From Trichoplusia ni (Eukaryota > Arthropoda > Insecta > Lepidoptera > Noctuidae): 64,000 nt of DNA. This document shows positions 55,801-64,000 of this stretch, in pieces. The stretch is from contig NC_039488.1 of NCBI RefSeq assembly GCF_003590095.1, positions 11,346,001 through 11,410,000 on the forward strand. The letters are read 5' to 3'. Below the pieces are notes generated by a model. The model searched no databases. It was not told the DNA's origin and saw only the letters and a list, made by a program, of their open reading frames with translations. Within the stretch, counting starts at the first letter, position 1; each line of letters opens with the position of its first letter. The position numbers and the translations under genes were made by a program.

Positions 55801-58683
55801 TCATTAGCAATTCACGGGTGGATTCCCATGACGTAAGCGGCGCCCGTACCCCGGCGCGACGCCACATGCTCGACTAGCACGGATTTAGGGATTCAAGTGG
55901 TATTACCAGTCCCACCGCCCAATCCCACAACACTATTCCCAACTGTAGATGCAGACTACAGGGTACCGCTTAAGCGGATTCCGAAAAGGTAATGGTATAT
56001 GTATGTGAAAGTTTTGCGTCATTAACTCCTTTTTAAAGTGCTTTTAGACACGGTGTTTTGACTTAGTTAAATAGGTACTTTAGTGGTGTTTGTTGTAAAT
56101 GTCTGTAGTGAGTAGTTTTATGGGAAAGACAAGGTCTAAGTAAGGTGATTAAACTTTAACGAGATGCACATTTTAAGAGAAATCGTTAGTGTAATTTTAT
56201 GGCGTCTAAAGTCACATTTAAATATTTAAAATCAATACATTATTCAGGTATAAAAAAAAGTTCGTTACGATGACGTCACTAGACAGTCGTCATTATTCCC
56301 AAAAAGTCCAGTCGCATGTCGAAAGATAATTAACTAGCTATTGCTCATAGCAGACGAAGGGTAGTTGAGACTGTTTAACCGTTGTCTGGCGCCAAAATAC
56401 TAGACGCATGATAACTTGATACTTCTACCACACTCGATACCCAACCTTATTTAGTACTGATACGGTGTATTTTACTTTGAGGTAGGAACAGAGGGCCTGC
56501 TGAGCCCTCGGGATGTCATAAGTAAAGCTTTTTTATTACCATTATGTAACATTCGTCAATAGGGGACAGATGGTGGGCCCTGCACCTGCGTTCGTATTGA
56601 ATCTGCCTACTCCGCTGAAAGTTTGTTTACTTATGATAAGTTTAGTCTGATCTGCTATTCATATGTATGAGCAGATGTTTTACAAACGTGCTAAAAGGTT
56701 TTTGATCCCCTCGGATAAAGAGGTAACTTTTTAAATACTTTAAAAAAGAAAACAAAATAAGTCGTCATCGTCTTGATTCCAAAACTTTTTTCCATTCAAC
56801 ATTTGACCTAAATAATTTATTTATTTACACAATTCAGGTGAAAGAAATCAGAAATTCCTGATTAATCCACGGCTTGTTCTCTCCGCTCTGTGCCTATGAA
56901 TGAAAGACAAAAACTTGTACCGTAACTAAATGGAACAATCCAAAACAAATCGTTAAACATTTGCAACGGTCGTTAATTGTAATCGAGCAGTATCTGAGTA
57001 TGAATCGTTTTTATTTTAATTCGCATACTGACACACAGTAGGAAGTTGATCAATATTTGTATGTGTGGCTGAACATTAATTATTTTTTTCTATAGTTTCA
57101 AAGTCAAAGACTTCTACGACTGCTTATCCTGTTTAAACACTAATATCAATGTAGCGGACTATTAATCCTTTTGGCCTTTAACTCTTATCTTAGTAGTGTA
57201 AATATGTGCTTAATTTATTACTGTTAAATGTATAAGCACACATGGTAAGTCTATTTATCAGGGATCTTTTATAACTGTTCAAACAATGGCGCTAGCGTGT
57301 GTATTAACTATACGCAATGGGAGCGTGTGTTTGCATGTATGCGTCATGCCACAACCAACAAAGAATTACTTCTCGAAATATAATGGGGCCAAGTGTCTTC
57401 CGCGAAACACTGCATCTGAATACCTAAAGATTTTTTCTCATGAAATCATCTCGAACAAGTGAATCGTCGCTCTATATTTGTTCACGTCCAAAACGAGTGC
57501 TTACTGTAAAATGTGTCTCACTGCACCTAATTCCAACACAATAGCAGTAATGCAGGTGTAAGCAACTTTGTTCAATATTATGACCAGTAGCCAACAAATT
57601 GAAACAGGTAAACTGATACGAGTTGAAATACAACAGGGCTAGTAGTGCATAACGAACGACAGTTGCAACCAACTTCCGCTACATGCCGGAAGTGTGGCGC
57701 CAGCGGCGCCTGCGCCGACAATCCGCGGTTTTCAGCCATTCACACCTCAACCGCGACGCGACCCGGACGTCATGCGTCGCTGCTCTCATAATTAATTCGT
57801 TATACAATTAAGATTTTTTATTACCGTTTGTTTTATGGCTGTGATATGCTTTAATCAGATGCTGGGTTTTTCTATGAATTCCTCACATGCACCTAGAATA
57901 ATAATAAATTGACATTCGACTATCGGCGCATTGATATTAACATAAGTCGACGGCTGTCAGGGCCGTGCAAATAGAGCATTAATCCAGCATGTCACGGTGT
58001 TGCTGCAATGCACTTGCTAAACAGGCCATATGTATGCGTGTGGCGAGTTCGCCACTCGCCGACGAAGGTGACTGTGTAACACACTTCGACGCCAAAGCCT
58101 TTGCTATAAAACTATTTACTCGTAAACATAAGTCTATTAAAAGAAATGATTGCATGACGCACCTTTCAGACATTCGTTCACCACTGAAACTGTGTACATG
58201 ATATTGCTTTCTCTGACGTCAACTTTCAAATAGCAGCTGCAACTTTATAATCTCCTGGGTTTAAATTATGCAAACATTTGTTGTTTATTAATATCATACA
58301 AAATAATGATAATACTTTGTAACAAGTCATTTTCCTACTCTAAAAATAGAACATCTCTTACATTAGTCGTAAAACTGTGATAATAAAGTAAATTGTTTGA
58401 CATAGTAGGTACTTCAACATTGAAACTGGTGTCACGTCAAGCGTCACAAGTGTGATTCAATGTATGTAAATAAATATACGTTACCCATCTAAGGTCTCCC
58501 ACATATGGGTGTCTAGACAGAACCGTCTAGACATTTGAGAAGCTAGTTAAATTGACAGCCACCGTCTAGTACTTCGATTATATCTACATAAAACACTGAT
58601 ACTGCTATAAGATTTATTGCTTAGTGTATTGAATGTAGAATCGATACTAAATACTTAATAATAGACGTGAAACAAAAGATACT
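52821..58683. other. Long intronic or intergenic stretch; GC-rich islands but no supported exon
   Basis: DREF-type TATCGATA sites lie at 53317-53324 and 53963-53970. GC-rich patches are at 53355-53400 (TGCGCCGGCGCCGCGCCCTC), 55818-55880 (GGCGCCCGTACCCCGGCGCG) and 57680-57725 (GGCGCCAGCGGCGCCTGCGC). They could be regulatory elements or alternative first exons. Frames at 54359-54592 and 57979-58201 have no recognised domain. Confidence 0.4.
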
Positions 58684-58887
58684 GCTGCTTCCAGCGGCTC
58701 CGCTTGCAAAAAATCCAAAATGATCCCACGAGAACATAAATAGGTGTAAAATCTATCCTTTGTAGCTAATCCAGGTTATAAACTATCTCTGTACCAAACT
58801 TTGTCCAAATCCGTTGGTTTTTGCGTGGCAGAGTAACAAACATCCGTTCATACTTACAAATTTCACTTTTAGCTTTAGGTAGGATAG
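58684..58887 (+). mobile_element. Old non-autonomous interspersed element
   Basis: ATGATCCCACGAGAACATAA, AACTATCTCTGTACCAAACT and GGCAGAGTAACAAACATCC, ending TTTAGGTAGGATAG. Related to 17445-17648 and 47272-47485. Confidence 0.55.
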
Positions 58888-60710
58888 TAATTCCAATTCT
58901 TGCCAAAAAATCGTGCTAGATAACTGATGACCAAAACTGGTAAACCCAAATTGATGGGGTTTCATTAAAACCTATGGAATCTGCAGACAGTTCCCAATCT
59001 TTCATCGATTGTATTCGTGTCTATGTTAATGCCAGTCATTTCAAATATTCCGTACCGTTGTATCTACGTATCGAAGTAAGCTTGATCGATGCGCCGTCAT
59101 TGGTTCATGAGGCAAAGTAGTTAGCAAGTCACCAAGCGACGCGGCCTTCCTTGACGGGTGATTTATTGCGCCGGCGCAACTTGGTGGTCCCTCATTATTG
59201 AATATCAATTAGGTATTAAAAATAAACCTTGTACAACGGATAGGAGTGATTAGAAACCGGTGCTAAGTACAAAACGTAGGATTGTCGACGGTAATACGTG
59301 TTTGAGGTATTAATAATTAATGCTCTCTTGCTTTAAATTATAGTCTGTAAAATTGTGAAGCAGTTTGCTATTGCATCAGTTGAAATATCTACTTAGTATT
59401 TTCTTGCAATATATTGCCTGACAAATTGAACCTACGTGCTTCTTAGAACACTACATTAAATACAGCTTTATCCAATAAATATGTAAGAGCAAAAATAACT
59501 TCTATAAACTGAATCTCGATTTCGATTTGTTACAAAGTTAAGCTCCGTCATGCAAAATAGATGTTGAAAATTGTTGCGAATATATCCATCATCGCGTACG
59601 ATGTGTATGTACTCAACCTGCATTGCTTGGCCGGTTCGCACGGAAGTATCACATACTTCGAAATACCTACTCCGTTATAAATATTTATTGCTCCCGTGGG
59701 TGGTCAGTCATTATTCAATGAAAGTGTATCGAGGTTTGGTAGAACTGGAGCGAACGCCGCAAAATGTATGTTTACATGAGCGTTTGTTAGCAAGAAGATT
59801 CATAGCCGTTGTACTTGCCTGTTGGAATAATTTGTTTATCTCGTTAGGAATACGCGGAAAGCGTTGTCTTATCTACCGTTGACAGATTTAGTTCATTTCT
59901 AAGTTTGAATTCTGTGAAAATTACTAATACTCTTTGCTGCCGCTTGTTTCCCTGGAAAAAGGTTATCTAGACGTGTAGTATTTTGTTGAGATTGAACGAG
60001 AATTACTGGAAATTATTGAAGCTAACCGACTTTTAGGTGTTAGATAATCAAATGAAAGCCGGTATTGAGACCACAGCTTAGTAAACACGGAACAACTGCG
60101 ATACAGAATAAATAAATCTTGGCCGTTTCTTGACATATTTACGCCATCTTAATAATATTTGTGTATAATACATAGTATCCTTCCAATATTTATATGTTTC
60201 TCCCCCTCTCTAAATACTGCTTAATGTTAGGTTCATATTAAAATATAGCTTTAAAAAGTGCAAGTAATTACCAACACATAATTCATATAATTAACACAAA
60301 AACTTGTGTCTCACATCTCATTCACATTCCAAACAACATAGAATTACCAAATTCTTATATTTATGATGTTTCTATAAATATTTAATTCTCTAAACCTTGA
60401 ATACCGTCAACATATTATGTAGGTTGTGTAGCGCCAATCAAATTCTGGTTTGTCGAATTAACACGTTGTTGGTCTGTCAGCTTCACACCTACATCAATTA
60501 AGTATAAAAAACACTAATAAACTAGAAACCCTTATTGTGTCAGCAGAATAATGAACCCACCTCCCAGTAGCACATTAATTAGCTTGACACGATTTTGAAA
60601 TTATAATTCGATTTATCGATCATGAGTTTGTGCCAACATTTACACAGATGTCTTGCCTTATACAGCCTGTTAACAACGTGTCCAGCCACAAATGAGCCCC
60701 GAGGAATGAC
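58888..60710. other. No gene seen
   Basis: A GC-richer patch at 59090-59190 (GATTTATTGCGCCGGCGCAA) is the only notable sequence. The 103-codon frame at 59571-59882 has no recognised domain. Confidence 0.4.
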
Positions 60711-60750
60711 TATAAAAAGGAGCTCAAGGGTCCCGGTTAATCAGTCGCTT
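60711..60750 (+). promoter_or_regulatory. Arthropod core promoter without an assigned gene
   Basis: TATAAAAAGG (60711-60720) is followed by TTAATCAGTCGCTTGC. The consensus insect initiator TCAGT is at 60741-60745, and its A is 32 bases from the first T of the TATA box, the expected spacing. No ATG-led coding exon follows closely; a possible donor TTTG|GTAACT at 60772-60773 would give a short noncoding leader exon. Confidence 0.5.
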
Positions 60751-63338
60751 GCACTACAAACGTACTTATTTGGTAACTTGCAAATTGGTCGAGTCGTTTT
60801 AAACAAATATTTGACAGTCTGTCTGGATCGAAAAACTGGTAGATAAAACTTTTCCTGTTTGACTTGATCTACGTTCCTGTTTTTGTTCTCTTATGAAAGT
60901 TTTTAGATTGGAAAGATACCGTCGTATGCTGAAAAAGCCGTCTAGACCACTACAATCTACTTCTATTTCGCAAAGAATAAAACTTATCTTACATCATCAG
61001 TCAGCGGAACGTCATAGTTATTTTGGCTGATCTATAGTTGGTGAATTATACAACGTGTAGAGCAATACAAAAAATTCAATCAATATATTTTTATTGCATT
61101 CCTACAATTTACATCTCCGTGTGTGGCAATTACTTTGAGAACCTGCTTCTAATATTTTATTCAGATCGACGACAGAATCGCGTATCAACTGAATAAAAAC
61201 TTGTTTTGTATAATCTTATTTGTCCAATGCGACTAGTTCAAAGAGGCCACAATGGCGGAAGATTTTCCCTTATACAATTACGAGTAAACCCACGCCAAAG
61301 AGTTTGTATGTCTACAGGAGTGCAGTACAGTAGCGACAATGTTGCGTGGGCGAGACGGGTACTAAATTTGCATTAATTACTCGGGATTTGTTAATTTATA
61401 TGTATGTTTAAGTTTTAATCGTTCAGGCTTACATATTAGGAAATGTTTGTAATCCCTGCGATTTAGTTAATGGTCCTAAAATATTTGTGTCACAGGAAAT
61501 ACGCAAAGTTTTTGATTCTATCAACGGATACGTTGAGTTAAGATTAGCCATTATCGAGTTATTTTTTCCTTGAATGTCCTGCTAGTATTGTGTAATAAAT
61601 AGGTTGTTTTAGTAGTTAAAATGTAAGCGTATATTTTGTTAGTGATAGTTTGGAATGACATGCTAAACGATTAACTTGATAATCTCGCGTAAGTAAAAGA
61701 AACTTTTATGTAAAAATATCCTGATATAACATTTAATTAACATATTCTTTATGAAGCTAATTCCAAATACGATTAACAATGGCGCTTCCTAATTTTAAAT
61801 CAAACAACTTGTATTGCAGACATCGACTTGATGTACAGTTACGAACAAAAGTGCTTAACTCTATTATATCTTACAATAATCAGAATTATTCGAATGTTTT
61901 GTATATTCATGACGTTCTTTAAAATAATGACACTCAAAAGTATTGGGAAGCTTTTTGTGGAAAATATTGTATGAATGTAGGTACGCGTTTAAATCCGAGT
62001 TCCTCGCACATGGTTTTATACATACATATATTGACTTTTGACGTTGCGTGTACCTCGTCTTATGTAAATGAGTGCGGCAGATGCCACTTGAACAAATATA
62101 CAACATTCCGTATACGTACGAAAGGCACATAATTCTTATATGGTTTGTTTGCATATTAAAGTGACAATGTTTTTCGGTATTGTTAAATACACTGCTCTTT
62201 TGCTTTCTGAAGGTTTTCTTTTCAATAGAAATCAATTAAAATGAATTGTGTGTACTCATATTGTGCTAGCAGACTTTCTTAAACCCGGATTTATTTTATT
62301 TATGTACATAAGCTTGTAGTAGCAGTTTCTTACAGGCCTTGTAGCCAAGTGACTTTTTACAATCGTTAACGTCACTACTAAGGCTCAAATGTAAGAAGAT
62401 GAAGAGTCCAAGTCACGTGATTAATCGAAACTAAATGTCATTTCCATACATTTGAACGTTTTCTACTGATGTTCGGGCTGGTAAGGCAATTGTAATTTGT
62501 ACGGCGCCGTCACTACGTCGCCTCAATGACACCGGGTATGCAAACACTACCAGTTTACCGATGGCAAAACATTTATTACATTTTCATACATGCGACGGGT
62601 TACAGACTTTCTCAACAAGATTATAAAACAGATGTACTCTGCGCAGTAACGGTCTCTTTGACCGCACATTTTTACTAGCCTTTTACAACGTGATATAAAA
62701 ATATTTCTCATAAATATAGTATTTAGATGCAAAGTATTGTAACCCGCTGGAGAAAATTGCTATGAGAAGTCATTTAATTATTATTAATTTTATGGTATGT
62801 TTGTGCTAGAATATGTAATCCTCTTAACTTCAATGGATAGAATTTAATTAAGAAGTTAAGTTTGGTATTCTCTTTGGAATATTAAAACAATATTCTTTTA
62901 CGATCCTGTATTAAATATAAAAGTCTAGTAAAATATGAATTAATAAAATAACCTTTGTGAACTTAAATAAGAAACTGCAATATTTAAAACTCATTAAAAA
63001 GCAGCTGTTTTAAAAAACGCAAGCGTTTTCAAACTACACTTTACACAAAGAAACCACATTTAAATTTAAAAGAGCGAAGCATTTTCAATTACTTAATACC
63101 AACAGCAACCATATTTGATTCGAAACAAAAAACAAAAAAAAACTCCCCGATGGGAGCGAGCGGGCCCTTATAAATATTTTAATTTGACATCGCTGACGCA
63201 GCACAAACTTCTTTCGACTATTGTTTCATAGCGTTATACAAATAAATATGGGATGGGACGGGTTTGTGCTGGACGTTCAACTTGAGAAGTTTTTGTTACT
63301 TGAGGACACGTCATTTTGATGAAAGAAAGCAAATAGTA
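60751..63338. other. No gene seen
   Basis: AT-rich. A tRNA-like or SINE-like patch lies near 62337-62460 (CTTGTAGCCAAGTGAC), too weak to call. The 123-codon minus frame at 62235-61864 has no recognised domain. Confidence 0.4.
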
Positions 63339-64000
63339 TTAGGTCCAGTTTCACCATACTCTGTTAAATATTTAACGGTCTGTTAAGACAGATAACGGAC
63401 TGTTAAAGTTATCGAGTGTCCCACCACGACTAAACGTCTGTTAACTTCGCTTAACAAGGCATTAAATCTAATCACCGGTCAAGACGTCTGTTAGACACTA
63501 ACAGATTGTCAAAGTCACGTCAAAATGGACGCTGCATATAATTTTATTTTTGCAAATAACATTTTAGAAAATTTAGATTGCTTAGATGGAATTGTACGAC
63601 GTCCCAGAATTTTTAAAGATCGTCATTGCTATTTCGAAGAATACGATGATGTCGATTTTTGTACCAGGTTTCGTTTATCAAAAGATATGACCCTTGATAT
63701 TCTCCAGTTGATCGAAGATAAATTAGAATATCCATCAGATCGGTAAGTCGTCTATTAATTAATTAAGACCATCATGTACGTTATGAAATGCAAGAAATCA
63801 TTGAGTAGTATTTTTATGCACTTATACAACCCATCTTATCATGTGTGATATTTTGATTATATCCACCTACAACCTTATAACTTTACGAACACAGATTTAC
63901 ATAATACAGGTAAGATTTATAAGGCTTATTCAATACATGAATGTTTTATAAAATTAATCATTTATTTTGTTTCAGAAACGAATCAATTTCACCCATAAAT
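63339..64000 (+). mobile_element. PIF/Harbinger DNA transposon, 5' end and transposase start
   Basis: The left end GGTCCAGTTTCACCATACTC (63342) is of the Harbinger type and is preceded by TTA (63339-63341), a typical 3-bp target. The next 170 bp carry repeated CTGTTAA/TTAACAG motifs on both strands, likely transposase binding sites. A HARBI1-like transposase gene follows. The right end is outside the window. Confidence 0.75.
63525..64000 (+). CDS. HARBI1-like transposase, 5' part (two exons, cut by the window end)
   Basis: Exon 1 (63525-63742) encodes MDAAYNFIFANNILENLDCL, then HCYFEEYDDVDFCTRFRLSK and MTLDILQLIEDKLEYPSD. The EYDDxDFxxRFRLSKDMxxxIL pattern is the conserved N-terminal region of Harbinger nucleases. 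Donor CG|GTAAGT; acceptor TTTTGTTTCAG ends at 63975 and exon 2 starts A, giving R NESISPIN, the usual continuation. The DDE catalytic domain lies beyond the window, so activity cannot be judged, but no stop or frameshift is seen so far. Confidence 0.8.

Noticed and set aside
57979..58201. Overlapping 64- and 70-codon frames on both strands in a GC-richer patch
   Set aside because: No domain, no splice sites in phase and no promoter; kept only as a possible regulatory patch.

Overview
This is an intron-rich, AT-rich eukaryotic window, almost certainly from a moth or butterfly (Lepidoptera). The evidence is GT-AG introns, arthropod core promoters (TATA box plus TCAGT or ATCA initiator about 30 bp downstream), and dispersed repeats of kinds common in lepidopteran genomes. 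These repeats include Helitron-like copies beginning ACTAGCTGTTGCCCGCGACT, tRNA-derived SINEs and a family carrying CCCAACTATGTTGGGGTCGG. I cannot name the species from sequence alone.

Layout. 1-19.7 kb holds no convincing gene; it is intergenic or intronic DNA with old repeats and a 230-bp foldback element. 19.7-29.2 kb (+) is the 3' part of a receptor tyrosine kinase: a possible transmembrane exon, a 22-codon juxtamembrane exon, five kinase exons with matching splice phases, and a poly(A) signal. 31.2-44.8 kb (+) is a gene cluster that I do not recognise. It has one cysteine/proline-repeat protein (gene A), a broken copy of it, and four paralogues (B-E) that look secreted. B-E share a ~19-residue signal peptide and a ~45-residue WPDP...ANPVEA...HW.P domain, followed by fast-evolving Glu-rich repeat tails and a basic C-terminus. 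B-E also share a TATA-box promoter, and a short noncoding first exon is visible in C, D and E.

48.7-50.0 kb has a small minus-strand ORF candidate and, on the plus strand, the first coding exon of a protein with a signal peptide. The rest of that gene is not seen, so 50-63.3 kb is probably its first intron. That stretch contains a 1547-bp non-autonomous hAT-type element with a perfect 8-bp target duplication, an orphan TATA/initiator promoter and more repeats. The window ends inside a PIF/Harbinger DNA transposon (from 63342) whose HARBI1-like transposase has its first exon complete and its second exon cut off.

The most promising undescribed system is the A-E cluster. Its pattern is a constant secreted head with a repeat tail that differs completely between neighbours, a shared promoter, a start codon split by an intron in C, and in B the same intron's acceptor mutated so that a contiguous ATG is made.
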